Shown piece after piece: positions 1-12,280 of a stretch of 64,000 bases of DNA; the first letter of the stretch is position 1, and the number at the start of each line of letters is the position of its first letter. Location of the stretch: positions 437,983 through 501,982 of the forward strand of contig NW_017264204.1 in assembly GCF_001619985.1 (NCBI RefSeq), written 5' to 3'. The DNA is from Xylona heveae TC161. Taxonomy: Eukaryota; Ascomycota; Xylonomycetes; Xylonales; Xylonaceae. Both the position numbers and the translations under genes were made by a program. Below the pieces are notes generated by a model. The model made no database searches. It saw only the letters and a list, made by a program, of their open reading frames with translations, and was not told the DNA's origin.

Positions 1-520
1 TTTGTTGCTCGTTCAGTCTCGTCAAGTTCCTCTGTATGGAGTACGGAGGACAAACTGAGGGACAGGGACAGAGGGATAGGAGGACAGACGGACAAAAGCA
101 CAAAATGCAGAATGGAGAAGGGAAAGAAAAGAGATTTGTGTAGTTGGTCAGACGATAACTCACATTACTCGTATCGACAGAGCTAACAGAGCAAGATATG
201 AAACTACATGTCCAACACTACGAGAGTCTAGAGTTTACAACGTCACACAGAAATGTTCTCGAATATACAAGTCAACAGACAGAATTGATTGGTAGACTTA
301 ATTAGAAAGCTTAGTTACACTGTTGCGCCAGAATACCCGTAGACCAAATAAGCAGAAATTATAGACTGAGATGTGCGAGATGTGCGCGTCTCGTTTTGGT
401 TATACAAACACAGAATATTACAAAAAGAGAAAAAAAGAAGAAAGGACGAGAAAACCGATACGCCATCTATAACTGATTAACTGGGACAGAAAGAGTAAAT
501 CGGACAGACAATCGGACAGA
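1..520. other. 3' flank of CFEM gene, no gene seen
   Basis: This stretch lies downstream of the stop codon of the minus-strand CFEM gene and probably holds its 3' UTR. It is purine-rich on the plus strand, with loose repeats of GGACAGA-like words at 50-100 and 495-550. I see no convincing reading frame. Confidence 0.5.
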
Positions 521-3500
521 CTAAACGGCGAGCAAGCAAACAAGGGCAGCGACAAGGACAGCGAATACAGTCGCAAAAGCGGTAGGGGTACTCCGAGGTG
601 CAGCGCCGGTGAATGATTGGATATTCGCACTGGGCGCGCCGGCGCTGCTGCCGCTGCTGGACGCGGCTTTGAATGCATAGGCGCTGGCAAACGTCGTGTA
701 TCCTGTGCCAGTGCCAGTGCCAGTGCCTGTAGGATAGTATCCAAGAGAGCTATTATACTTGGGGCCTGTAAAGTGCGGGACGCTGGTAGGAGTCGCAGCA
801 AAGCCAACGCTTGTTGTGGAGACCCCATACTCTGTGGTGAATTGAACCCGGGGCAGTGTTAGGGATGTAGTAATGACGGTAGTGGTGAAGGACTGGACAG
901 GAGAGATGAGACTGGCTCCTGCCGATGAAGAAGGAGAGCTGCCGGCAGAGGATGAAAGAGGATTGGCGGCAGAAGGAGAAGCAGAAGCAGAGAGTGTACA
1001 AGGAACGGTCAGAGTCTGAGTGATAATGACAACAGTAGTTGTCGGAGCTTCAGGAGCAGAGGCCGCAGGTGTAATTGTAGTAGAGCTTGTTCCTGTGACG
1101 GCCCCTGCTAGTGATGATGATGAGCTGGCGGCTGCAGGGGCAGAGGAGGTCGGGCTTTCGACAATGGTGGAGGCGCTGGTGGGCGAAACGATGCCGACGG
1201 TGATCGTCGTAGGGATTGCCGTGATGATTGCCGGATTCTGTGGGATCTGTTCCGCGCATATACCAGCGAGGTACGTAAGTGCGGACTGGATTTCAGTGTT
1301 ATTGGCTCCCCACGACTGAACACACTGGATTACATTGATAATAAGTGTTGGCTGTTTGCAGTAGCATGCGGTGTCGGATTTGGAGCTGCAGCCCGTTTGT
1401 GGAAGCCATGTATCGAGACATTTTGGTAGTACTTCTGTGTATGGCTGCGAAGAGGTTGATGGTGCAGAGGCAGTTGGGCTAGCTGGTGATGCCGGCGGGG
1501 CAGGAGATGTTGGCACGCTTGAAACCGTCGGCGCAGCTACCTGGGAAGCCGAGATAGTTGAGGTAGTCGTACTAAATACGGTGGAAAGCGAAGAAGTCAC
1601 TATAGTGGTCGTCTGTGAACCTGAAGTTACAACGCTCGTAACCGGACAGGTTGTTATTGATGAGTAGACACTAAAACAGGTTAGCATTTCATTATCGCAA
1701 AACACCTTGGGAAAGGACTTACATCACAGTGGTTACGGCCTCCGGCAGGGTCGTGGTACTTGATGATGTTTGCACAGGAGCGACCTCAGAAGTCGATGGA
1801 ACTGCAGAGACAGATGTTTCCAAGGAACTAGTGATTGTGGGCGAAGCTTCCAAGCTACTGGATGAAGGACTGGCAGCCACAGTTTCTACAGAACTTGTAG
1901 GTGCACTGTGAGGAGTCGACAGCGTACTTGTCGCTGTGACAGGGCAAACAGTTGTCGAGATTGCAATAATGGATGTAACGACACGTGTTGAATGACTTGG
2001 ACAATTTGTAACCTCTGGACCGCAGCTGGTAATTGTGGCTAAGCTTGTACTGTAAATTGTCGAGGTGGTCAGCTGTGAATAGGTCGTGGTGACAGTCTCG
2101 AACACTTCAGTCGTACTAGTGGACTCAACCGCTGTCGATGATACAGTAGTCGGGATCGCGACAGGGCTGGAGCTCTCCGAGGATATTACCAAGGTCGGAG
2201 TGGAAGAGGATTGCTGCGACGAGCTGATCTCCGTCGGCGACACTTCACCGCTTGACGTTGTGGCCCCAACCGATGACACCGGGGTAACAGAGCTTTCTGT
2301 AACGCTTTCGATAACAGAAGAGCTCAAAGTACTCGTCGAAATTGATGTCAAACCTGTAGTGGAGCTGCTTGCAGAACTTGAAACTGCCTGAGCTGATGAT
2401 GATAAACTCTCCGTTGCTGTGACAGGACATACAGTCGTTGATATAGCAATCACTGACGTGATGGTAGCAGTCGAACGTGCTGGGCAATTTGTAACCTCAG
2501 GACCACAGCTTGTAACCGTCGTAACAAAGGTGCTGAACACTGTCGAAGTGGTCATGGATGTAATGCTGGACGGCGTCGGGGATCCTTGAACAGAGGTTGG
2601 AAGTACTTCGCTCGAGGACTCGAAAATGCTGGACACGGGTGTAGTCGACAACGTCAGAGTAGAGAGAGATGTCGTCTCGCTAGTAGAGCTCAAAGAGGAT
2701 GGTCCGTTTGTCTCTGAAGCTGTTGTAATCGTGCTACTTGAAGCAAGCGGCGTTGAAGAGCTCAAAAATGTTTCCGTTGCTGTTACTGGGCAGACCGTCG
2801 TGGAGATTGCAATGATTGAGGTTATGGTTGCGGTGGAGTGAGCCGGGCAGTTTGTCACGTCTGGTGCACAACTTGTGACAGTAGTAATCTGGGTGCTGAA
2901 GATCGTCGAGGTGGTCATTGTGATAGAGGTCTCGATGGTCGAAGAACTACTTGCAATTATTGTTGTTGGAAGTATTTCCGTCGAGGAACTCAAGCTGCTG
3001 GAGGGGGTAATCGAGCTTGTGATGGCAGTCTCGACGGTCGTAGAACTGCTTGCAATCGTTGTTGTCGGGAGTATTTCTGTCGAGGAGCTCAAACTGCTAG
3101 ACAGGGTGATCGAGCTCGTAATGGCCGCTGTGGTTGTAGGCGACGTTGTGAGGCTCGTAGGACCTACGATACTCGACTCTGACGAGCTAGTTGTCGCCGT
3201 AGTCAACAGTGATGCAGAGCTGCTACTTGAAATGGCCGTACTCGTGACAGACGAGACTTCAGAAGAACTGACCGGGCAGACTGTCGTCGAGACAGCAATG
3301 ATAGAGGTCACAACCGCGGTAGAACTGGCAGGACAGTTGGTAATGTCTGGTGCGCAACTGGTAATTGTAGCTACCTGCGTGCTGTAAATGGTGGAAGTCG
3401 TCATCGAAGTGGTATCAGTAGAGATTTGTGAGCTGCCCGTCGAAATGGGCGACACTAATGATGACGAGGATCCCGCAGTATTCGAAGCCAAAACAGAGCT

Positions 3501-6500
3501 TGACGAAAGAGGAACCGTCGAGCTAATTGATGTTGTCGATACAACTACAGAAGAGGCGCTCGATGGCGAGTAAGAAGATGAGCTCTGCGATGTAGCACTT
3601 GAGAGGCTTGACAAAATGGAGCTTGCACTGCTGACAGGACAAACTGTGGTTGAAATGGCAACGACAGACGTCACTGTTGCTGTCGAATGTGCGGGACAGT
3701 TGGTGACTTCAGGCCCACAGCTAGTAACAGTCGATACCACCGTGCTGAAGATGGTCAAAGTAGTCAACTCGGTTGTGCTCGTGCCAGATACAGAGCTTGC
3801 AAATGCTGATGTTGTTGAGGGAGCTTCTGATATCGTGGAAGCAGGACTGATACTGCTGGTTGACGATACTGTGGTCGAAGAAATCCCAGGACCGGTACTA
3901 GAGAGAAGTGATGTACTTGCCGCTGGCGATGAGCTGCTACTAAAGCTTGAGGACGCACTGGCGGTGACTGTTGGGCCAGAAATGGTCTCCGTGGACGTGA
4001 CGCTAGATGAAATTTCCAGCGTAGAAGTGGCAGGCAGAGACTGCGACGGTGAAGCGTTCGAAGCAGAAGCAGAAGCAGAAGTAGATGAAGAACCGATTGA
4101 TGTCGCACTAGCGAGAATTGAAGTGCTTGGGCTCAAGCTTGAGGATGTCTGCGAAGCAGTCACAGGACACACTGTTGTCGAAATTGCAATAATCGAGGTC
4201 ACAGTGAGTGGTGAAGTTCTTGCCGGACAATTGGTTACATCAGGGGCACAGCTCGTGATGGTATATACTGAAGTCGAGTAGACTGTTGAGGTAGTCATCA
4301 AAGTTGCGCTAGTGGTTGTGGTCGATTCAGAAGACAAAACTTCTGAAGAAGACACAAGTGTACTAGAGTTTGAAGTAGAAGTTACAAGTGTTGGCGAGCT
4401 GACCGTGCCAAAGCTCGAAGAAGTGGGAACGGAAATGGAGCTTGAAGTAGGAGGGCTTGGGGAGCTAGCCGACACTGGGGATGTCAACACAGACGGAGTA
4501 TTCGTCAGCGTGACAGGGCACACTGTGGTAGACACTGCAATGACCGACGTGACGAGTTGTGGTGATGTTCTCGCTGGACAATTGGTAACTTCAGGGGCGC
4601 AACTCGTAATGGTGAATGTAATGGTTGAATAAATTGTTGAAGTAGTGGACGTGGTCGTGATCGTTGCCACAGTTGAAGAAGGAGACGCGACGTACGAAGA
4701 AGAATTTGACGTCGGACCTGCTATTGACGAAGAAGATTGGATCGCACTTGATGCAGAACCAAAAGTAGAAGAGAGTGAATTGCTAAAGCCGATTGTCGAG
4801 CTTGGAGAGCTGGACACAGCAATAGCTGAAGACGTTGTAGTCACAGGCGAAGCGCTCGTGGTGCTAGAGACGGGGCAAACCGTTGTCGATACAGCTACGA
4901 CAGAAGTTACTGTCTGCGGAGAGGTCCTCGCAGGACAATCTGTGACTTCGGGAGCACAACTCGTTATTGTCATCACAGTGGTGGAGTACACTGTTGAAGT
5001 CGTCATCTGAGTAGCATTTGTAAACGGCGCGGAAGCACTGCCGGACGAAGTCTCTATACTTCCAGAAGATGGAGTCCCAGTAACAGCGGATTGAGAAGGG
5101 AGGCTCAAGGAAGTTGAGTTAGTTGGCGCCAAACTGACGCTTGAGCCTGTGGCTGGCAGTGTTGAGCCTGAGTTATTCACGGAAGTCACCCCCGTGGGGA
5201 GAATAACAGAATTACTGGTACTGGTAACCGGGCAGACAGTGGTTGAGACGGCAACAATTGATGTCACTGTCAGCGGAGAAGTTCGTGCTGGGCAGTTTGT
5301 GACCTCGGGAGCACAGCTCGTGATAGTATAGATGGTAGTGGAATAAATAGTCGACGTCGTCAACTGAGTGGAGTTTGAGGATACCGGCGGAAACCCTGCA
5401 GATGATCCAGAACCCGAGGGTTGAGAAAATGGTCCGATTGAAGAGGACGTCAATGCCGAAAGAATGGATGAAGAAGAAGCGGCAGCAGAAGACGAAGACG
5501 AAAGCGACGACGGTATGCCAGTAGAAACATTGAAACTTCCGGTTGACAAGGTCGACGAGATTGTCGAGGAGATTTCCGAGCTGAAAGAGCTCGACGTGAC
5601 TGCACCAAAAGTTGTTGAATTCGAATTGACAGGAGTAGAGGCTTGCGAAGTTGGGAGTACAGTAGTCGAACTTGAGCTCGTCAAGGAAATCTCCGAACTG
5701 GAAGAGCTTGGCGTGGCTGCACCAAAAGTTGTTGAATTCGAACTGCCAGGAGTAGAGGCTTGCGAACTCGGGAGTCCATTTGTTGAACTTGCGAAGCTTG
5801 AAATCGCAGGACTCGATGCAACACTAGACAGCGTGCTCGAGACCGGACAGACTGTTGTTGAAGTCGCAATCAAAGACGTCACAACTTGAGGCGATGTCCG
5901 GGCCGGACAGTCTGGTACCTCCGGTGCGCAACTAGTGACAGTGAAAACCGAAGTAGAATAGAAGGTAGAAGTCGTCAGTGTGGCATTAGTTGCTGACACA
6001 GGAGGTGTTGAGCTGCTCGATGGCAGAACGACAGAGGAAGATGGCAAGCTGCTGCTCGACCCTAAGACACTAGAACTCGAAGAGACAGGCTGTGAGCCGA
6101 AAGTCGAGAGCGATGTAGACGGCGTAACAGAGGAAGTGACTCCAACGATTGTCGAGCTACTTGCTGCCGAAGCCAGAGTTGACGGTGACGTTAGGGAAGA
6201 ACTCGGAGGTGCTGATAGTCTGCTCAGAACAATTAGTAGGCGCATTTATTCCCAGGATTAACACTTGCTCACTCTGATGAAGGAGCCGAAGAGGTCGCCT
6301 CAACACTAACGGGGCAGACCGTTGTAGAGATAGCAATGATAGATGTAACAATTTGAGGAAATTCGCGGAATGGACAGTCCTCATTATCTGCGCCGCAACT
6401 TGTAATTGTCGATAGTGAGGTGGAATAGATTGTCGAGGTGGTCAACGTCGGAGAAACAACCACAGCGGAGGTTGTGTTGGCAAAAGGTGGAAAGGTAATT

Positions 6501-6747
6501 GCTGCTGAACTGGCAGATTGTACGGCCGTTGTGCCATCTGAATTGCTATCTGAGTCGCCATCTGGGGACGCATCGGAACCAGAAGGCGGAGGATCTCGAG
6601 CAAATACGGCTCCAAAACGTGCTGACCAACCCTATGCTAAAATCAGACGACCGTCTTCACGTAGTCATGTTTTCTACTCACAGTGGCGGAAGCCCGTTGA
6701 CAGGCAATGTATAGAGCAAAAAGAACGGATGGAGATAGAATTCTCAT
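521..6747 (-). CDS. giant modular CFEM-domain GPI-anchored surface protein
   Basis: Four exons: 6747-6682, 6631-6273, 6219-1723 and 1670-521, joined by 50-53 bp introns, giving 2023 residues. Exon 1 encodes a signal peptide ([20 protein letters not shown]). The body is Ser/Thr-rich linker interrupted by eleven copies of a ~46-residue module (about residues 84-1571) of the form [31 protein letters not shown], each with three cysteines. A CFEM-like domain follows at about 1722-1783 (six cysteines, with Asp before the CYC pair). The C-terminus ends in a short hydrophobic tail ([14 protein letters not shown]) typical of GPI addition. CFEM proteins of fungi are cell-wall or membrane proteins, several of which bind haem or act in adhesion; which applies here is not shown. 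The nearest gene is 2.8 kb away. All three splice junctions keep phase, so one long gene is favoured over three separate ones. Confidence 0.85.
2929..3126 (-). repeat. 99 bp tandem duplication in CFEM linker
   Basis: Two copies at a 99 bp (33 codon) offset encode the Ser/Thr linker [20 protein letters not shown]. The spacing preserves frame; the edges are approximate. Confidence 0.75.
5568..5801 (-). repeat. 117 bp tandem duplication in CFEM linker
   Basis: Two adjacent copies, about 5568-5684 and 5685-5801, share runs such as GCACCAAAAGTTGTTGAATT at 5602 and 5719. The period is 117 bp, or 39 codons, so the frame is kept. The copies encode NSTTFGA-type linker. High nucleotide identity indicates a recent event. 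Confidence 0.8.
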
Positions 6748-9554
6748 GATGAAGCGTAATGGAAGGGGAAATGATTACGGGAGAGAGTTCCAGGAGGGAA
6801 CAGGTTTAGATAGCAATACGCTCAGCAGTGATGGAAGCCAAAGAACGCCAGGCCAACATCCGAGAAACAAAGAGAGTAAAAAAGTTTCGGATGAAGAGTA
6901 GATCAAAGAAAACAAGAACGAATGACTGGTAGCTCGCTGTCACACACAAAAAGAAAATTTGGAAAATGAATGAAACGAAAAAGTCTGTTCATGCCGGGCC
7001 GCGCATCTTGATATAAGCCTCAAGGATGAAAATGCAGAGTGGCTCTATCGAAAGCCCATCCACAAATATCGGTGAGTGGCCCATACCGGATGGACCAGCA
7101 GATCACCTGCACTGAACCTCGTACTGGCTGCGTAACCGCTCTTTGCTCCTCACAATATTAGCAGCAGGATTAAGCTTCAGCCAGTGCATGGCCCAAAATT
7201 ACTGAGTATGCAAGGCATCGTGGCCATGGCGCGCGCGTTCTTGATCAACCATGTGCCGAGCAAAGATTATGGCCAGGCGGATGGCGTTCTGTGAGCGCCA
7301 GATCTGTCAGTGGCTGTCTCGAGATAGATTAGCATCAAGCATTTCGGAGGATGAGGGCGGAAGTGGCTTTTTGGCCGCGTTTTGGTGAAACGTCCTGAAC
7401 AGACCAACCGTCCAACCATATCAACCTGAACAGGGGTCCCAACAGGCGCCAAGCTAACAATGCAGGTACCAATAATGACAGACCGGTCATATAAACAGTC
7501 ACAATGAATGAAGGCTAGGGAATTTCCTTTCTGACAGCATGACAAAGAAATGTGTTTAATTCATTAGCAGTACAGCGTCGTTGACATCTGGCATTGCTTT
7601 TGATATCTCAAAATATATGGTTGTTGCAACCATCCTTTGAAAACAGTGCTATAATAACAATGATCCTGTATCAGTACTTTGAATGTGAACGTGATATGGA
7701 CGAGGTGCTGTCCATGCCCGTTTATGATTGCTGCATAACTTTCTCATTCCCCGAGCCCGCAGTAGAGCCATATGTGTCCCATCTGAGCGTGAAGTTGCGG
7801 GGAAGTCGTACAGGACAACAAAGAGAAGAAGGCGCGAGAAGAGGGAGGTCGGATTCTCTAGCGTCAAAGTTATCCGAGATCCTCTGTAGCACTTATTTGG
7901 TGCAAGCGCAGGTAGCGAACCATGTGTTCCACGGCGCTTCCAAAAATAATTCAGGTACATACACGAATACGGCGCATGCACATGTATTATTCCTGTACCT
8001 TGGATAACTCTGCCGTGTTCTCATAAATCCTAAGCTCCCCTCCAAAATACCCCCCGCGACGACAATTAAACATTATTGTTTTTTTTATATTTCATTTAGA
8101 AAGTGGAAACGTCTCTCTTTTTTATCTTAAAATACTGTTCTCTCAATATTGATCTTGGAGCAATTTGGTTGATTCCAATATTGACAGGGAAACACTTGCT
8201 GATTAGAGGATTCAAAGGGACGCATACCGCCATCAGACAAAGGAAGCATGGACCACAGAAGGTAATTTGAGGGTTGCACAGCAACGAGAAAAAGGCATAT
8301 TAGTGGATATAAGATCCTTTACCAGGGCAACTCTTTGTGTTGAGAGAAGATCCATGGACGTGCTATTTCTCGTACGTCCTACAGTGTGGTGTTACACAAG
8401 CGCTTGGGCACAGCGTGCACAAACCTCCATGACATCATCGCAAGGCAACTATAACCTACAGTCTTGCTGCATAATTTTGAATAACAGGCGTTGTTTACGG
8501 AGTATTCTTTGAACTTGTCCACGTCGGCCCAAATCACATTTCTGCCTGGTTGGCAAACCGAGTACCCGGCATGGAGATACCTTAGTTACGGACAATCTTT
8601 CTTCAACATACTACGTAGTATCTGAGAAAAAACCTTCGCGGTAAGCAAGGAATATTCTTTTTAGGACTCCACTTTAAATCAACTATGCAATTCTAGACTA
8701 GGGATGTAAATTTGTGTGAGCAAAAGAAGAAATTGACAACGTGACATATGGACAATATTCGCAAATGATTCATGACCACCACTTAAGGCGGGCGGTTCCG
8801 CGCTCTACTTTTGAACAGTGGCGTAGATCTGGAGACGGGGAACCCATAGTTTTTTTTGGACAGGGAGCTAAGAAAATATTCTGGAAAAAGCATCTGTAAC
8901 TTAGTTGTGTAAAGCATCTTATCACGATCGTCTTGGTGATGCCCTTTTTTTTCTTCCCAGTAGAAAAGAGTCAGGGAAGAAGAGCAGGAGGCGAAAAGAG
9001 GAAAGACTATACAGCATTTCATTGGTTCGCTTTTGAGAAAATCGGCTGACGTCGGGCCGATCAAGGGGGATCCCGCCCAATCCGAGGTCTTGAACAACTG
9101 GCTAAACCCCTAGAGGTACTCGTCCGAAGCGTGATATCCGACCTGATCCTTCGCTAACCGTTCTTTTGGTTCGACTATACCTTTCTAGAATTTCTCTTAC
9201 CCAACATCCAGGCTTTTTTGCTCACCACCAGGCCTTTCGTCTGGCTCTAGGCATTGCCTAGCTCTGTTATCTCCAAAGTTTGACACATCCTGACACATAA
9301 AAAGAAATTTTCTTGTCATGGCGTCGGATCGAAATAAAACGACCCATTGTTCACCGCAAAGGGAGGGTTTGAGTCCTTTCTGTGCAGCGAAACGTTCACA
9401 CGCCTTCCACTCCCCCACTTAGCTGCAGAGCCATCTGATCCCTACAACTCCATCGTCAGTCACGAATACTCTTACGACATACTACGAAACCTAGTTTTAC
9501 AGTCCGAAGCGCACTCGTTCAACGTCAATCTTGTTGTCCTGCCAGCCTGCCACA
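6748..9554. other. 2.8 kb intergenic region, no gene recognised
   Basis: This separates the divergent CFEM gene and the permease gene. Open frames exist (for example 7594-8007 plus and 8783-9097 minus), but none shows a recognisable domain or a convincing exon structure. The first and last few hundred bases probably hold the two promoters and 5' UTRs. I see no repeat or mobile element. Confidence 0.5.
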
Positions 9555-11257
9555 ATGGCAGAACACGAGATGCGTGAGCTAAGCGGCGAGAAGAAACTTC
9601 CCCAAGAAGAAGTGACCGGATCATCATCGTCAAGCGATGTCGAGCAGCAAAAGAGCCCGGCCTTGCCGGAGCTGCAGAGAAAGCTGAAGAGTCGCCATTT
9701 ACAAATGATTGCAATCGGTACGCAGCTTGCTTGCTTCGTTTCTTAGCTTCGGATGGAATCAGTGCTAATGGACGAAAAGGAGGGACAATTGGAACAGGTC
9801 TCTTCATTGGTAGCGGTGCTGCGTTGCAGAAATCTGGCCCTGTCGGCGCTCTTATTGCTTACATCTTCGTTGGAACCCTTGTCTACTCGGTCATGACGTC
9901 TTTGGGAGAGATGGCCACGTCAATTCCTATTGCTGGAGCATTCACCTCGTATGCTTCGCGTTTCGTCGACCCCAGTCTCGGTTTTGGTATGGGATGGATC
10001 TACTGGTTCTCGTGGGCAATCACATACGCGCTGGAGCTCACTGCTTCTGGTTTGATCATCCAATACTGGGATAGCTCACTCAGTATTGGTATCTTCATTG
10101 CCATTTTCTGGGTCGTCATCACCACTGTCAATTTCTTGCCCGTCAGCTTCTATGGCGAGATCGAATTTTGGTTCTCGATGATCAAAGTTATCACCGTCGT
10201 CGGCTTCCTCATCTTTGCAATCTGTATCGACGCGGGAGCCGGCAAGCAGGGCTACCTTGGCTTCCACTACTGGGTGCACCCGGGCGCTTTCGCTCCCTAT
10301 CTGCTTAAATCGAAAGGTGGGGTGGCCAAGTTTGTTGGCTTTTGGTCTGTCCTTATCCAAGCTGGCTTTTCTTACCAAGGAACGGAGCTTGTTGGTATTG
10401 CCGCTGGCGAGTGCGAGAACCCCCGAAAGACTGTTCCCTCGGCCATCCGGAAGACCTTTTACCGAATCTTATTCTTCTTCGTCTTCACGATATTCTTCAT
10501 CGGCTTGCTTATTCCCTACGACAACGAGTCGCTTCTCAATTCGTCTAGTGGATCCGATGCTTCGGCCTCGCCCTTTGTCATTGCTGCGAGACTTGCAGGC
10601 GTTAAAGTGCTTCCCGGTCTGATCAATGCCGTACTGCTGGCAGTGGTCCTCTCTGCTGCAAACTCCAACGTCTATTCGGGCAGTCGAATCGTCGTTGGTC
10701 TGGCAACGGATGGTTTCGCGCCCAAGTTTTTCAAGAAGACCACAAAGCATGGTGTTCCCTATTACGCCGTTGCCTTCACGGCAGCCTTTGGCCTTCTCGC
10801 CTTCTTGAATCTATCCAACAACGGTGGCACCGTGTTTAACTGGCTCTTGAACATTGCAGGAGTTGCTGGATTTATCAGTTGGGCATGCATCAACGGCTGT
10901 CACCTCGCCTTTATGCGGGCTCTCCGTGCTCAAAACATTTCACGCGAAAATCTTCCTTACAAGGCCATGTGGCAACCTTTCTTTGCCTGGTATGGTCTCG
11001 GCTTCAACGTGCTGATCATCCTTACCCAAGGCTTCACAGCCTTCATTGATTGGAGCACCAGCGACTTTTTCGCGGCTTACATTAGTCTCCTTCTTTTCGT
11101 GGTCCTCTACTTTGGACACAAGATTGTCTTCCGTACCAGACTCGTCAATCCGGCAGAAGCCGACATCGACACCGGACGCAAGGAAGCAGACACCGAGATT
11201 TGGGAGACTACGGTCCCGACTACACTTTGGGGCAAGTTCTGGGAGCGCCTTGGATAA
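9555..11257 (+). CDS. amino acid permease, Can1/Lyp1 type
   Basis: Two exons, 9555-9717 and 9780-11257, with a 62 bp intron that restores the family motif MIAIGGTIGTGLFIGSG; 546 residues. It belongs to the yeast amino-acid transporter (YAT/APC) family: a ~50-residue charged cytoplasmic N-terminus, then about twelve membrane segments. Segments such as WIYWFSWAITYALELTASG, GTELVGIAAGE and LSAANSNVYSGSRI align by eye with yeast Can1/Lyp1, the proton-coupled arginine/lysine permeases, more closely than with Gap1 or Dip5. Substrate range is inferred only. The C-terminal part keeps the ADIDTGRKEAD-type tail of the family. The start at 9555 is the first ATG in frame with the transporter core. No biosynthetic neighbours are present. 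Confidence 0.92.
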
Positions 11258-12280
11258 AGGGATCGAATAATTATTCATCGCATGCATTTGCAATTCTTTC
11301 TTCATTTGCCCTTTTTCCTTTAAAAGTCTCCCCGATTTCTGGAACTTATATTTTGGTTGAGATGTATATTTTTTATTATTCATAGACGCATTACGCATGA
11401 GCGGGGCATTGCTTTTTTTTTTTTTTTTTTTTCCGTCTTGTTCTTGGCCGCCTGCGCCATTGCGAGNNNNNNNNNNGAGCAAGCCCTTGAAACGAATATC
11501 ACCGTCGCTCATCGAATTCTCTTGCTAACTATCTCGCCTAGAATCAACTGCGCCGACTGTTGCCGGATCTTTTTTTTTTTTTTTTTTTTAGATTTTAGCT
11601 ACGATACCATTAGATTTTGTATTATGGTGTAATGTATATTATGATCATGAAATCCTTTGCATACCTACCTACCTACGTGTTAAATAGATTATTGACGGGT
11701 TTTCTTGACTGAGAATCTTCTAAATGTGATTGAGTTTGCTGAATGTGCTGGTACGCCGATTTCGAGTGGCCTCCTCTAGTTCTTCTTTTAAATAGTGACT
11801 GAGTCGTGGATGTTCATGACGCCTCTCTCAATTCTATACGGAGAAATGTTTCGCGCGCAGCGGATCTACACATTTTTCTAATCCAGCCACAAGTACAAAT
11901 TTCGGGCGTTTATAAATGAAAACAAATTTTAGAGCCCCGGGAACAGATCCAATACTCCTTAAGTTGTCAGAAAGTTACAATACTCTGCCTCCTATGTTGG
12001 AGTAATGATCACTGGGGCAGTATTTTACTTCGGTCCTCCGGACCGCAGCAAAAATGATGTAACCTCATCGGGATTCCTGCATGATATGTAAGGAATATGC
12101 CAGCGAAGAGGTGGGACAGCCTGTACTTTTGAGCTCGTCTGCCCATAAGAATTTCTGGTGAGAAACAGCTTTCTTCTCCTGCGTGGAACGGTTACTGCTC
12201 AGAACCGACAACATATATACATTTCCCAGTACTGGTCATCTAGTATTTCAACTTTTTCAGCGTCTCATCAAATATTCAAA
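11258..12280. other. intergenic region with an assembly gap and two T20 runs
   Basis: This contains the 3' flank of the permease gene, two 20-base T runs (11413-11432 and 11570-11589) and a run of ten N between them. The last ~150 bases are the 5' flank of the cupin gene. No gene is seen. Confidence 0.6.
11467..11476. other. assembly gap (10 N)
   Basis: Ten N separate contig ends. Unlike the second gap, the two flanks show no obvious shared sequence. True gap length is unknown. Confidence 0.98.

Larger units (their letters stand above)
1942..6455 (-). repeat. eleven three-cysteine modules within the CFEM protein
   Basis: Eleven protein-level repeats are spaced irregularly by Ser/Thr linkers. 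In protein order copy 1 is divergent ([15 protein letters not shown]); copies 2-6 carry the segment CPARTSP; copies 7-11 carry a one-residue-shorter CPAHST/CPARST form. Every copy ends in a near-invariant STTVCPV. The two sub-types are grouped, not interleaved, which suggests growth by local duplication. Confidence 0.9.

Noticed and set aside
2875-5889. Long open frames on the plus strand across the CFEM gene (for example 2875-3387, 3616-4281, 5464-5889)
   Set aside because: They are antisense shadows of the Ser/Thr/Val-rich repeat gene. They repeat with the same period and encode only Val/Glu-rich strings such as GQTVVE.
7594-8007. Open frame of 137 codons on the plus strand
   Set aside because: No domain, no codon-use support and no extension by plausible splicing.
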